Shown here piece by piece: positions 48,093 to 57,541 of a stretch of DNA of 64,000 nt. A program made the position numbers and the translations under genes. Numbering within the stretch: the first letter of the stretch is position 1; the number at the start of each line of letters is the position of its first letter. Below the pieces are notes generated by a model. That model made no database searches. It saw nothing but the letters and a program-made list of their open reading frames with translations, and was not told the DNA's origin. The stretch is from Salinicola avicenniae (lineage in GTDB: Bacteria > Pseudomonadota > Gammaproteobacteria > Pseudomonadales > Halomonadaceae), in the NCBI RefSeq assembly GCF_023736115.1, contig NZ_JAKQZC010000002.1, positions 558,001-622,000 on the forward strand, read 5' to 3'.

Positions 48093-49421
48093 TCAGCCCT
48101 CGAACAGCATCAGGATCGACAGGAAAAACAGCACCCACATCGCCGGACGCACCTCGCGCGACTTGCCGACGCCGACCTTGACCACGACATAGGTCAGGAA
48201 ACCGAACACTACGCCGTGGGTGATCGAATAGGTCAGCGGAATCAGCAGCATCGCCACGAAAGCGGGAATGGCGTCGTCGTACTGTTGCCAGTCGATCGTG
48301 CGGATCGGTGACAGCATGAACACGCCGACCATGATCAGTGCCGGCGCGGTGGCGATCGCCGGTACCAGCGCCAGCAGCGGCGACAGGAACAGGAACGGCA
48401 GGAACAGTAGGCCGGCGACCACCGCCACCAGCCCGGAACGACCGCCCTGACTGATACCGGCGGCGGATTCGACATAGGCGTTGGCCGGGCTGGTCCCCAG
48501 GGGCGCGGAGACCAGTGCCGACGCCGCGTCGACCATCATCGAACGCCGGATGTTGCGCGGTTCGCCGTTCTCGTCGAGCAGGTTGCCCGCCTGGCACACC
48601 CCGATGAATGTCGACATGGCATCGAAGAAGGTGGTGAACAGGATCACGAAGATGAAAGGCCAATAGGCGATCGACAGTGCACCCAGGAAGTCGACCTGCC
48701 CCATGGCGCTGAAGTCCGGCCAGGCGAAGATTCCCTGAAAGTTGACCAGCGTGGCCGAGCCGGTCGGCGACATGGCGCTGGCATCACCCCACAGGCGGCC
48801 GATCGGCACGGCCAGCAGCGTGGTCGCGACGATGCCCAGAATCAGGGCGCCCTGAAGGCGCTTGGCCACCAGCACCGCGGTGATCCCCAGCCCGATCAGA
48901 AAGGTGACCAGTGTCGGCGTCATCTCGCCAAGACCGACCACCGTGGCCGGATTGGAGACCAGCATGCCGGCGTTGACCAGCCCGATGACGGTGATGAACA
49001 GGCCGATACCACAGGCGATGGCGTGACGCAGCGTCGCCGGAATGGCGTCCACGACGTAGCGGCGGACGTTGAACAGCGCCAGAATGCCGAACAGCACGCC
49101 GGACCAGAACACGCAGCCCAGCGCCGTCTGCCAGGGAATTCCCGCGCCCAGCACCATCGTATAGGTAAACAGCGCGTTGATGCCCATACCCGGCGCGACC
49201 AGCACCGGATTGCGCGCATAGAACCCCATCATCACGCTGCCAAAGCAGCTGATCAGGACCGTCGCGGTCAGCGCGCCAGCAAAGGGCACCCCCGCGTTGG
49301 ACAGGATCGACGGGTTGACCACGATGATGTACATCGCCGCCAGGAACGTTGCGACGCCAGCCAGCACCTCGGTCTTCGGGGTGGTATTCAGCGAGCGCAG
49401 GGAAAACAGTTTTTCAAGCAC
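48093..49421 (-). CDS. NCS2-family purine permease (AzgA/PbuG type)
   Basis: This 442-residue inner-membrane transporter has about 13-14 hydrophobic helices. The motifs ARNPVLVAPGMGINALFTYTMV (in parts), FTTFFDAMSTFIGV near residue 270 and GTSPANAYVESAAGI near 312 are those of the AzgA-like branch of NCS2, which imports adenine, guanine or hypoxanthine by proton symport. Exact substrate cannot be read from sequence. The start is a GTG at 49421 with AGGAGATGG upstream. The upstream gap has a perfect operator-like palindrome. Confidence 0.9.
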   Translation of the reverse strand: MLEKLFSLRSLNTTPKTEVLAGVATFLAAMYIIVVNPSILSNAGVPFAGALTATVLISCFGSVMMGFYARNPVLVAPGMGINALFTYTMVLGAGIPWQTALGCVFWSGVLFGILALFNVRRYVVDAIPATLRHAIACGIGLFITVIGLVNAGMLVSNPATVVGLGEMTPTLVTFLIGLGITAVLVAKRLQGALILGIVATTLLAVPIGRLWGDASAMSPTGSATLVNFQGIFAWPDFSAMGQVDFLGALSIAYWPFIFVILFTTFFDAMSTFIGVCQAGNLLDENGEPRNIRRSMMVDAASALVSAPLGTSPANAYVESAAGISQGGRSGLVAVVAGLLFLPFLFLSPLLALVPAIATAPALIMVGVFMLSPIRTIDWQQYDDAIPAFVAMLLIPLTYSITHGVVFGFLTYVVVKVGVGKSREVRPAMWVLFFLSILMLFEG

Positions 49422-49771
49422 GCAGCCATCTCCTGAACATCGTGATTGTTATTGGTGATGTCGGGCGATACGGCACCCAACACCCTTTGTATACAAAATA
49501 ACGGGTTATGAAAAGACGCGACATACCGATGCGGATCCGGCGTCATGACGCTTCCGCGTCGATAGGCCCCGTCGAGAGCGGCGCGCAGTATAGCGAAATC
49601 GATCGCCCGACGCCGCCACCCGGCCGCCAATTCTCGCCGCGAACGCCGCGCTCTGGATCGGGTACGCGACGAGGCGCCCGTGGTGTCGACATCGGTACGG
49701 GCTGCCAGCAGCGCAGCACTATGCCATCATCACGGACACTCAACGTTTGCACGCCTTCAGGAGCCAATGCC
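49422..49771. promoter_or_regulatory. Divergent regulatory region with perfect palindrome TTTGTATACAAA
   Basis: The 350-bp gap between the purine permease (-) and the rhodanese (+) holds no gene. TTTGTATACAAA at 49486-49497 is a perfect 12-bp palindrome, of the kind bound by GntR-family regulators, about 65 bp upstream of the permease start. I see no purine riboswitch core. The rest (49510-49760) shows nothing I can name apart from the AGGAG site before the rhodanese. Confidence 0.6.
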
Positions 49772-50602
49772 ATGAGTTCGGAAATGCCCAGCCTGCCGCT
49801 GATTATCGATTCGGCAACGCTAGCCGACCACCTCGGCGACCCGAAGCTGCTGATCGTCGACGTACCGCTCAAGCCGGAAAGCTATGGCGACGGCCACGTG
49901 CCCGGCGCAATCTATCTCGATCACCGGCGGCTGTTGGCCGGCAGCGGCGATGTCCCCAACGACGTGCCGTCGGAGACCGCCCTGAGCGCGCTTTTCTCCG
50001 AGCTGGGCCTGACACCGGATACCCATGTTGTCGCCTACGACGATGAAGGGGGTGGCTGGGCCGGCCGCCTGTTGTGGACGCTGGAACTGATCGGCCATCG
50101 CCGCTACTCCTACCTCAACGGCGGTATTCATGCCTGGCGCGCCGACGGCCAGCCCGTCGAGACCGATGCCAAGCCCCCCGTTCCCAGCCAGTATGAAGCG
50201 GCCTACCTCAATCCCGAGGCACAGATCCGTCGCGAGGAGCTGCTGGCCCGCCTGGATGACCCGACGCTCGCCGTCTGGGATGCGCGTTCGCGGGAGGAGT
50301 ACGAAGGCACCAAGGGCGACAACCGCAAACGCGGCCATATCCCCGGCGCAGTCAACTTCGACTGGCTCGATGTCATGGACCGCCAGCGCGAGCTGCGCCT
50401 GCGGGACTACGCCGAGCTCATCTCCGAACTCGAGGCGCGCGGCCTGACACCGGACAAGGAGATCGCCACCCACTGCCAGAGCCATCACCGCAGCGGCTTG
50501 ACCTGGCTGGCCGCCAAGGCGCTGGGCTTCGAGAAGGTTCGCGCCTACCCCGGTTCCTGGAAGGAGTGGGGCAACCACGACGATACGCCGGTCGAAACCT
50601 GA
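49772..50602 (+). CDS. Two-domain rhodanese-type sulfurtransferase
   Basis: The 276-residue protein has two rhodanese domains. The C-terminal one is active-type: [12 protein letters not shown] with the catalytic Cys at about 235. The N-terminal one has YDDEGGG at the equivalent place, with Asp in place of Cys, and is inactive as usual. No signal peptide. It probably moves sulfane sulfur from thiosulfate or mercaptopyruvate to an acceptor; the donor is not evident. The start at 49772 has an AGGAG site. psd follows 139 bp downstream, as in several pseudomonads. Confidence 0.92.
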   Translation: MSSEMPSLPLIIDSATLADHLGDPKLLIVDVPLKPESYGDGHVPGAIYLDHRRLLAGSGDVPNDVPSETALSALFSELGLTPDTHVVAYDDEGGGWAGRLLWTLELIGHRRYSYLNGGIHAWRADGQPVETDAKPPVPSQYEAAYLNPEAQIRREELLARLDDPTLAVWDARSREEYEGTKGDNRKRGHIPGAVNFDWLDVMDRQRELRLRDYAELISELEARGLTPDKEIATHCQSHHRSGLTWLAAKALGFEKVRAYPGSWKEWGNHDDTPVET

Positions 50603-50741
50603 GGGTCACGTACCGGTCCGCCGCCGGGCCCGCCGACTCGCGGTGCCAGGCGGCCACCAACGCTATTGCGCGGCCTGGCCGGTACCGCTACCTTGTCCGC
50701 CCGCTTCACCCTCTTTCACACTTTCGGGAACCGACATCATC

Positions 50742-51596
50742 GTGGATCGCCAGGAACTGTTCGCCAGAATCCAATATCCGCTGCCCCAGCACGCGATCTC
50801 GCGGCTGATCGGCAAGGTTGCCGAGAGCCGCGTACCGTGGGTCAAGGATCTCTTCATCCAGCGCTTCATCCAAAGCTACGGGGTGAACATGGACGAAGCG
50901 CTGCAGCCCGACCCCGCCGCCTATGCCTGCTTCAATGACTTCTTCACTCGGGCGTTAAAGCCGGACGCGCGCCCGATCGGCGAGCAGCTTGTCTCTCCCG
51001 CCGACGGCGTGCTTTCGCGCTACGGTCGTATCGAGCACGGCACGCTGATCCAGGCCAAGGGACAGACCTACTCCCTGCACACGCTGCTCGGCGGCGATAC
51101 GGCTCGCGCGGCCCCTTTCCGTCAGGGTAGTTTCGCCACGGTCTACCTGTCACCCAAGGACTATCATCGGGTGCATATGCCGGTGACCGGAACACTGCGC
51201 GAAATGACCTACGTGCCGGGCCGGCTCTTTTCGGTCAACAGCGCGACGGCCAACCATGTGCCCGGCCTGTTCGCGCGTAACGAACGCCTGGTCTGCCTCT
51301 TCGACACCGAACACGGGCCGCTGGCGATGGTGCTGGTCGGCGCGATGATCGTCGCTGCCATCGAGACCGTGTGGGCCGGGCAGATCACGCCGTTGAGCGG
51401 CCAGGTACAGACCACCCGCTTCGATGAACGCGTCGTGATCGAGAAAGGTCAGGAGATGGGCCGCTTCAAGCTTGGCTCCACCGTGGTCATGTGCTTCGGC
51501 CGCGAAACTGCCTTTGGCAACTTCGACCCGGAAGGCAGCCCGATTCGCATGGGCCAGACGCTGGGCGCCCTGCCCGGCGGCGCCGACACCCACTGA
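50742..51596 (+). CDS. psd: Phosphatidylserine decarboxylase proenzyme Psd
   Basis: This 284-residue membrane-associated enzyme makes phosphatidylethanolamine. The self-cleavage motif LGST is present, with the cut expected between Gly245 and Ser246 to give the pyruvoyl alpha subunit. Other marks are [40 protein letters not shown] and [20 protein letters not shown] (in parts). The best start is GTG at 50742 ([17 protein letters not shown] follows, the normal family opening). The longer reading from 50643 has an unlikely Pro/Cys-rich leader. Confidence 0.96.
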   Translation: MDRQELFARIQYPLPQHAISRLIGKVAESRVPWVKDLFIQRFIQSYGVNMDEALQPDPAAYACFNDFFTRALKPDARPIGEQLVSPADGVLSRYGRIEHGTLIQAKGQTYSLHTLLGGDTARAAPFRQGSFATVYLSPKDYHRVHMPVTGTLREMTYVPGRLFSVNSATANHVPGLFARNERLVCLFDTEHGPLAMVLVGAMIVAAIETVWAGQITPLSGQVQTTRFDERVVIEKGQEMGRFKLGSTVVMCFGRETAFGNFDPEGSPIRMGQTLGALPGGADTH

Positions 51597-51611
51597 CCCC
51601 TCGGAGCCACC

Positions 51612-52028
51612 ATGGCGCTGGATATTTCCCGCAACGTTTCGATCCCCGACCACGAGATCGAACTGCACGCCGTGCGCGCCCAGGGTGCCGGCGGGCAGAA
51701 CGTCAACAAGGTCTCCTCGGCGATTCATTTGCGCTTCGATATCCGCGCCTCCAGCCTGCATCCCGGCTTCAAGGAGAAGCTGCTGGCACTGCGCGACAAG
51801 CGCATCACCCGTGACGGCGTCGTGGTGATCAAGTCGCAGGAGCACCGCACGCAGGAGCTCAACCGCGAGGCCGCACTGGCCAGGCTCAAGGAGCTCATCA
51901 AGCCGGTCCTCTACGGGGACAAGCCGCGCCGCGCGCCCCAGCCCTCCCGTAGCGCCAAGCGCAAACGGGCCGACCAGAAAACCAAGCACGGCCAGAAGAA
52001 ACGCCTACGCGGCAAGGTCGAGGGCTAA
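51612..52028 (+). CDS. arfB: Alternative ribosome-rescue factor ArfB
   Basis: This 138-residue peptidyl-tRNA hydrolase releases stalled ribosomes. The GGQ motif is at residues 27-29 (AQGAGGQNVNKVSSAIHLRF), as in E. coli ArfB/YaeJ. The long basic tail, which reads the empty mRNA channel, is clear (SRSAKRKRADQKTKHGQKK, to the end). It starts 15 bp after psd and is probably co-transcribed with it. Confidence 0.96.
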   Translation: MALDISRNVSIPDHEIELHAVRAQGAGGQNVNKVSSAIHLRFDIRASSLHPGFKEKLLALRDKRITRDGVVVIKSQEHRTQELNREAALARLKELIKPVLYGDKPRRAPQPSRSAKRKRADQKTKHGQKKRLRGKVEG

Positions 52029-52101
52029 GCCTTGCACGCGTCTCTTCCGCCGGCCGGTTAGCGCTGCCGTCAGCGCATCACTGCGTCCTTCATCAACTCG
52101 T

Positions 52102-53271
52102 TCAGTCCGCCAGCTCGTTCAGACGCCGCTCGGCCACCCGCGCCAGCAGGCTGGCACCGACCGGCAGGATACCGTCGTCGAGCACGAACGCCGGATTATG
52201 CACCGGGACATCGCCAGCATGCCCGACCCAACAGTAGGAGCCGGGCACGACCTTGAGCATGTCGGCGAAATCCTCGCTGCCCATTGCCGGGCGCTCCAGA
52301 TCGGCGACGTTGGTTTCGCCGACGATATCCCTGGCCGCCGCCGCCAGCGCGTCGGTCTGTACCGGGTCGTTGTCGAGCACCGAAAAGATATTGCGGATAT
52401 CGACCTCGATCTCGACGCCGAAGGCCACCGCCAGCCCTTCCGCCAGTTCGCGAATCCGCCCATGGATCAGCGCCGCGACATTGTCATCGAAGGTCCGAAT
52501 GGTGCCGGAGAGCGTCGCCGATTGCGGAATGACATTGTAGGCAGACCCCGAGTGCAGCTGGGTGATCGATACCACCGCGGCATCCAGCGGATCGGCATTG
52601 CGGCTGACGATACTCTGTATCGCCTGGGAAAGCTGGGTCGCCACGACGATAGGATCGCGGGCATTGTTGGGCTGTGCGCCGTGGCTACCGCGGCCGCGAA
52701 TGGTGATATCGAAGAACTCCGCGCCGGCCATTGCCTTGCCGCTCATGACACGAATCTGACCGTGACCGAGATACGGTGCATTGTGCAGCGCGTAGATCTC
52801 GTCGCACGGGAACCGCGTGAACAGCCCCTCGGCGATCATGCGACGAGCGCCACCGAGGCCTTCCTCGGCCGGCTGAAAAATCAACACCACGCGCCCGGCG
52901 AAATCGCGCGTCTCGGCGAGATAACGCGCCGCCCCGAGCAGCATGGTGGTATGGCCATCATGCCCGCAGCCGTGGAAACGCCCGGGATTCAGGGAGGCAA
53001 ACGACAACCCGGTCTCCTCGTCCATAGGCAGCGCATCCATGTCGGCGCGCAGGCCAAGCGTCTTGCCCGGCCCATGCTGCCCGTCGACGATACCGATCAC
53101 TCCCGTGCCGCCGATGCCGGTGTGAACCTCGAGTCCGAGTCGGCGCAGATAGTCGGCAACGATGCCGGACGTGCGCTGCTCCTCGAAGCCGATCTCGGGA
53201 TGGGCGTGAATGTCGTGGCGAATCTCGATCATCTCATCGGTGAACGCGTCGATACGTGGCAGTGTCGTCAT
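52102..53271 (-). CDS. M20-family amidohydrolase (hippurate hydrolase-like)
   Basis: The 389-residue metallo-amidohydrolase carries the M20 metal ligands: RHDIHAHPEIGFEE near the start, FHGCGHDGHTTML (about residue 105), FQPAEEGLGGARRM and the C-terminal MGSEDFADML. RGRGSHGAQPNNARDPIV marks the dimerisation lid. Members hydrolyse N-acyl amino acids or short amidated peptides. It is the last gene of the peptide-importer operon, 58 bp after the M81 gene, and probably processes the imported compound. The start at 53271 has a GGAG site. Confidence 0.92.
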   Translation of the reverse strand: MTTLPRIDAFTDEMIEIRHDIHAHPEIGFEEQRTSGIVADYLRRLGLEVHTGIGGTGVIGIVDGQHGPGKTLGLRADMDALPMDEETGLSFASLNPGRFHGCGHDGHTTMLLGAARYLAETRDFAGRVVLIFQPAEEGLGGARRMIAEGLFTRFPCDEIYALHNAPYLGHGQIRVMSGKAMAGAEFFDITIRGRGSHGAQPNNARDPIVVATQLSQAIQSIVSRNADPLDAAVVSITQLHSGSAYNVIPQSATLSGTIRTFDDNVAALIHGRIRELAEGLAVAFGVEIEVDIRNIFSVLDNDPVQTDALAAAARDIVGETNVADLERPAMGSEDFADMLKVVPGSYCWVGHAGDVPVHNPAFVLDDGILPVGASLLARVAERRLNELAD

Positions 53272-53329
53272 GGTGACTCCGAGCAAAGGTGGAGGATGAG
53301 GTCATCGACAGAAAAGTCAGACGGACAAG

Positions 53330-54850
53330 TCAGGCGGGCTCGGCCGCAGGCGCGAACGGCTGACCTAGCGGTGACGTTCGCAGGCCGGGGCGCAAATGCT
53401 TCCACGGCAGTACGGCAGGATCGACCGCCATCGGGCCGGGCGCGGCGCAGACCAGAATCGCCTCGGCGATCGGTGCGAAGTCGGCGCGAAAGTGAACCGA
53501 GCTCTTGTTGACCAGGATGGCCTGCTCGAGCGGCTCGATACCGACCGAGCGATACATGGCCTGATCCGCCATCTGCGCCTTGCGACTGACCACGACGACG
53601 CGCACGTCGCCGACCCGCAGACAGGCCGATGGCCCCATGTCGAGCCGCCCGCCGCCGAAGTAGGGCCCGGGCGCGATAAAGCATCCGTCGGAGAGCGACT
53701 CGACCACAAAGTCGGCCTCTAGCGGCGAGTCGCCGGGGATGGCGGAACGCCCGCCCAGCGCGACATGGATCGTCGCGCCGACGCCGGCGGCGTGCGCCGC
53801 GCCAGCCGCATCGGGATCGAAAACGTTGCCGAGAGCGGCACGCCGGGCGCCGCACGCCACCAGTGCCTTCAGCATGCCCATGGTGTCGGCATTGCCCCCG
53901 GCGCCGGGATTGTCCTGGGTATCGGCGATCACCACCGGCTTCGAGGCGCCCGTCGCCAGGCGCATGGCCTCGCGCACGCCCTCTTCCGGCGTATAGACCC
54001 GGCCGGCAAACGCCGACTCCTGGGCCGCGATGCGCGCGACCAGCGCAGCGGCAGCCGCGTCGGCGCGGGTCTGGTCAAGGCCATAGACGATGACGCTGGG
54101 CCCGCAGTCGACGAAATCCGCCGCCGGAAAGCCGGTCAAGAACGAGACCGACGGCAGCGCTTCGCTCTCCATCGCCGCCACTTCGGCATAGAGGGAACGG
54201 CACGGCTCCTCCGCCGTGCACTGCCAGGCGATCGGCATCAGGTAGTCGAGCTGGCGAAAGGCCTTGGCCGGGCGGATGCCGCTTTCCAGCAGCCATGCCA
54301 TGGCAGTGGCGCAGCGCGCGCCGGTCTCGGCCATATCGACGTGCGGGTAAGTGCGATAGGCGATCAGCATATCGGCCTGCTCGACCATCAACGGCGTGAC
54401 GTTGCCGTGCAGATCGAGCGTCACCACGATAGGCACGCCGGGGCCGACCAGCACCCGTACGCGACGGAGCAGCTCGCCCTCGCCGTCATCCAGGTGTTCG
54501 GCGACCATGGCGCCGTGAAGATCGAGATAGACGCCATCCAACGGCATGACAGCTTCGATGGCGGCCAGCAGCCGCGAGGCGATGCACTCGAAGGCATGCT
54601 CGGTGACGTGGGCGGAGGGGCTAGCGGTCGTCCAGAGCGTCGGAGCCAGCGTCCAAGATTGCGCTTCGGGCGCCTCGATGAAACCGCAGAGCCCGATGTT
54701 GCTCTGCGCCACGGCACTGAAGATCGCCCTGCCCTCGGTCAGCGGAGGCGTGCCACTACCCCGCTGGAAATCCTCGAGCGTCGCCGGGCTCGGCGCAAAG
54801 GTGTTGGTTTCGTGAAGAAAGCCACCGACAGCGATGCGGGGTAAAGACAT
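53330..54850 (-). CDS. M81-family metallopeptidase (MlrC-like)
   Basis: The 506-residue protein opens IAVGGFLHETNTFAPSPA and has LDGVYLDLHGAMVAEHLDDGEGELL (in parts), VTLDLHGNVTPLMV, AYRTYPHVDMAETG and DTQDNPGAGGNADTMGML. These are marks of the M81/MlrC family, whose named member cleaves linearised microcystin fragments. Most family members are of unknown substrate and are often encoded with peptide ABC importers, as here. An AAGGAATG site precedes the start. No signal peptide, so it acts in the cytoplasm on an imported peptide-like compound. Confidence 0.92.
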   Translation of the reverse strand: MSLPRIAVGGFLHETNTFAPSPATLEDFQRGSGTPPLTEGRAIFSAVAQSNIGLCGFIEAPEAQSWTLAPTLWTTASPSAHVTEHAFECIASRLLAAIEAVMPLDGVYLDLHGAMVAEHLDDGEGELLRRVRVLVGPGVPIVVTLDLHGNVTPLMVEQADMLIAYRTYPHVDMAETGARCATAMAWLLESGIRPAKAFRQLDYLMPIAWQCTAEEPCRSLYAEVAAMESEALPSVSFLTGFPAADFVDCGPSVIVYGLDQTRADAAAAALVARIAAQESAFAGRVYTPEEGVREAMRLATGASKPVVIADTQDNPGAGGNADTMGMLKALVACGARRAALGNVFDPDAAGAAHAAGVGATIHVALGGRSAIPGDSPLEADFVVESLSDGCFIAPGPYFGGGRLDMGPSACLRVGDVRVVVVSRKAQMADQAMYRSVGIEPLEQAILVNKSSVHFRADFAPIAEAILVCAAPGPMAVDPAVLPWKHLRPGLRTSPLGQPFAPAAEPA

Positions 54851-54935
54851 GAAGCATTCCTTCTAGATGATGCGATAACGTCGTGACGCGTAGGCCGAGG
54901 ACAACACAGGACGGAGACGGGCAATCCGGCTGGCG

Positions 54936-56660
54936 TCAGCGCGCCAGACTCACACCCGGACGCTCGGCCCGGTAGACCTCATCGAGCGGTTTGAAACCCG
55001 CGAAATCCCAGTGGCGCCCGGGCGCCGCCAGCATCAGCGACTGGGTATAGGCATGCTTCGGCGCGCCCAGCACCTCGCCGGCCGGGCCGTATTCGACGAT
55101 CTCGCCCTGCTGCATCACCATCACCTCGTCGCAGATCTGGGCGGCGACCCGCAGGTCATGGGTAATGAACAGCACCGCGACACCCAGCCGCTGCTGAATA
55201 TCCGCAAGGAGCGCCAGCACCTGCGTCTGCACCGACACGTCGAGCGCGGAGACCGCCTCGTCGGCGACCAGTACGTCGGGCTCCATGGCCAGTGCTCGCG
55301 CAATCGCGATGCGCTGCCGCTGGCCCCCGGAAAACTGATGCGGATAGCGTTCCAGCGCATCCTCGGGTAGCCCGACCAGTGCCAGTAGCTCTGCGGCACG
55401 AGTCAGCGCCTCCGCCTTCGGCGTACCGTAGTTGACCGGTCCTTCGATCAGGCTGGCGCCCACCGTCAGACGGGGATTGAGCGACCGGAACGGATCTTGA
55501 AAGATCATCTGGATGCGCTTGCGATGCGGCTTGAGCGCAGCCCGGCCGAGACTGGCGATGTCCTTGCCCAAGACCCTCACGCCGCCACCGGTTGGCGCAA
55601 TCATGCGCATCACGCAGCGTGCCACGGTGGACTTGCCGGAGCCGCTTTCGCCAACGATGCCCAGCGTTCGCCCGCGTCGCAGCGCGAAACTGATATCGTG
55701 CGCGGCCAGCTTGCCTGTCCCGGACTGGCCCCGCAGCCGCTGCCAGCGGGAAGTCCCGCCATAGCGCATCTCCAGCTCGATCGCCTCGAGCACCACCTCC
55801 GGGCTCATCACCTCGCGCGCGGGTCGCGGCCGTAGACTGGGCACCGCCTGCAGCAGCTGACGCGTGTAGTCGGTGCGCGGATGACGCAGCAGCGCCTCGA
55901 TCGGTTGTGTCTCGACCACCTCGCCATGGCGCATGACACAGACTCGGTCGGCGATATCCGCGACTACTCCCATGTCGTGGGTGATGAACAGCACCGATGT
56001 CCCGTGGCGCTGCTGCAGTGCCTTGATCAGTTTGAGGATCTGCTGCTGCGTGGTGACATCCAGCGCCGTCGTGGGTTCGTCGGCGATCAGCAGTCGCGGC
56101 TCCAGAATCAGCGCCATGGCGATCATGATCCGTTGACGCTGGCCACCGGAGAGCTGGTGCGGCCAGCTCTCGTAGACGCGCTCGATATCCGGCAGCTGAA
56201 CCTGATCGAGCATGTCGAGCACGCGCTCGCGGCGTTGGCCGCTCGAGAGTCCGCGTTGATGCATGACCAGCACTTCCTCGATCTGCTCGCCGACGCGCAT
56301 CAGCGGGTTGAGCGCCGTCATCGGCTCCTGGAAGATCATCGCCACGCGCTGGGCGCGAAGATCGCGGAGCTGGCGTGACGTGGCCGACAACAGCGCCTGA
56401 CGCTCGAGATGGATCTCGCCGCGGGCTACCTCGAGGATGCCCTTCGGCAGTAGCCCCATGATCGCGAGCGAAGTGACCGATTTTCCCGAACCGGACTCCC
56501 CGACCAGACACAGCGTTTCGCCCGCCGCGATATCGAAGCTGATCCCCTTGAGAATGGTCTTGGCAGGGCTGGATTGAGTCCGCACGACCAGCTCGCGGAG
56601 CTCGAGAACGGTCTCGGCGGGCGCAGTCGGGGACGGCGGCATGGCCTGCATGGCGGTCAT
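54936..56660 (-). CDS. Fused double ATP-binding subunit of a peptide-type ABC importer
   Basis: The 574-residue protein joins two ABC ATPases equivalent to DppD and DppF. The first has Walker A GESGSGKSVTSL (about residue 56), signature LSGGQRQRIMIAMA and Walker B LLIADEPTTALDV. The second has GESGSGKSTVARC (about 350), signature FSGGQRQRIAIARA and VLVADEAVSALDV. The start overlaps the upstream permease stop (ATGA) and has GGAGGTG. Confidence 0.95.
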   Translation of the reverse strand: MTAMQAMPPSPTAPAETVLELRELVVRTQSSPAKTILKGISFDIAAGETLCLVGESGSGKSVTSLAIMGLLPKGILEVARGEIHLERQALLSATSRQLRDLRAQRVAMIFQEPMTALNPLMRVGEQIEEVLVMHQRGLSSGQRRERVLDMLDQVQLPDIERVYESWPHQLSGGQRQRIMIAMALILEPRLLIADEPTTALDVTTQQQILKLIKALQQRHGTSVLFITHDMGVVADIADRVCVMRHGEVVETQPIEALLRHPRTDYTRQLLQAVPSLRPRPAREVMSPEVVLEAIELEMRYGGTSRWQRLRGQSGTGKLAAHDISFALRRGRTLGIVGESGSGKSTVARCVMRMIAPTGGGVRVLGKDIASLGRAALKPHRKRIQMIFQDPFRSLNPRLTVGASLIEGPVNYGTPKAEALTRAAELLALVGLPEDALERYPHQFSGGQRQRIAIARALAMEPDVLVADEAVSALDVSVQTQVLALLADIQQRLGVAVLFITHDLRVAAQICDEVMVMQQGEIVEYGPAGEVLGAPKHAYTQSLMLAAPGRHWDFAGFKPLDEVYRAERPGVSLAR

Positions 56661-57541
56661 CGTTCACCTCCGCGCTTGTTGAGCCGGGGATCGAGACGGT
56701 CGCGCGCGGCATCGCCCAGCAGGTTGATCGACAGAATGCACAGCGACAGCATCAGCCCCGGCCAGAAGATCAACGACGGCTTGATCAGAAAATAGGTTCG
56801 CCCTTCGGACATGATATTGCCCCAGGTCGGCGTCTCGGTGCCGAGACCGGCGCCGAGGAACGACAGGATCGCCTCGGTCAGGATCGCCGAGGCACAGATA
56901 TAGGTGGCCATCACGATCAGCGGCGCCAGCGTGTTGGGCATCAGATGTCGCCACATCACCGTCGACAGGCTGCTGCCGAGCGATATCGCCGCCTCGACAT
57001 AGGGCTCCTCGCGCGCCGACAGCACGACCGAGCGAACCAGCCTCACCACGCGGGGAATCTCGGGAATGGTGATGGCCGCCATGACGGTCCACAGATTGGC
57101 ACTGGTGAGCGAGACAATGGCGATCGCCAGCAACACGTTGGGGATCGCCATCAGGCCATCCATCACGCGCATGACCACGGCATCCAACCCGCGAAAGAAG
57201 CCGGCCAGAATACCCAGCGGCAAGCCGATCACGACAGCGATCAGCGCACTGCCGATACCCACCGTCAGCGATACCCGGGCACCGTAGAGCACGCGGGACA
57301 GCAGATCGCGTCCGTAGGCATCGCTACCCAGCCAGTAGGTGTCATTGGCAGGCTGCAGCCGTGAGGCCGGGGACATCTGCAGCGGATCGTGCGGTGCCAG
57401 CCACGGGGCGAGGACGGCGGCCATCGCGATCAGTGCCAGACAGACACCGGCCACGATAATGGCCCAGCCGGGACGGTGCGCGGGCCACAGTCGCAGCCGC
57501 CGCGCGCCGATCAGTGGCGCGGAAGAAGAGATCGGGCTCAT
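56657..57541 (-). CDS. Peptide-type ABC importer permease, DppC-like
   Basis: The 294-residue inner-membrane protein has about six helices. The N-terminal OppC-like segment includes ALIAMAAVLAPWLAPHDPLQ and GSDAYGRDLLSRVLYGARVSL (in parts). The EAA-type coupling loop is EEPYVEAAISLGSSLSTVMWRHLMPN. Its start overlaps the DppB-like stop by four bases and its stop overlaps the ATPase start, so translation is coupled through three genes. Confidence 0.94.
   Translation of the reverse strand: MSPISSSAPLIGARRLRLWPAHRPGWAIIVAGVCLALIAMAAVLAPWLAPHDPLQMSPASRLQPANDTYWLGSDAYGRDLLSRVLYGARVSLTVGIGSALIAVVIGLPLGILAGFFRGLDAVVMRVMDGLMAIPNVLLAIAIVSLTSANLWTVMAAITIPEIPRVVRLVRSVVLSAREEPYVEAAISLGSSLSTVMWRHLMPNTLAPLIVMATYICASAILTEAILSFLGAGLGTETPTWGNIMSEGRTYFLIKPSLIFWPGLMLSLCILSINLLGDAARDRLDPRLNKRGGER

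Noticed and set aside
49422-49771. Purine riboswitch upstream of the permease
   Set aside because: The conserved core and paired loops of the purine aptamer are not visible in the leader; only the palindrome stands out.
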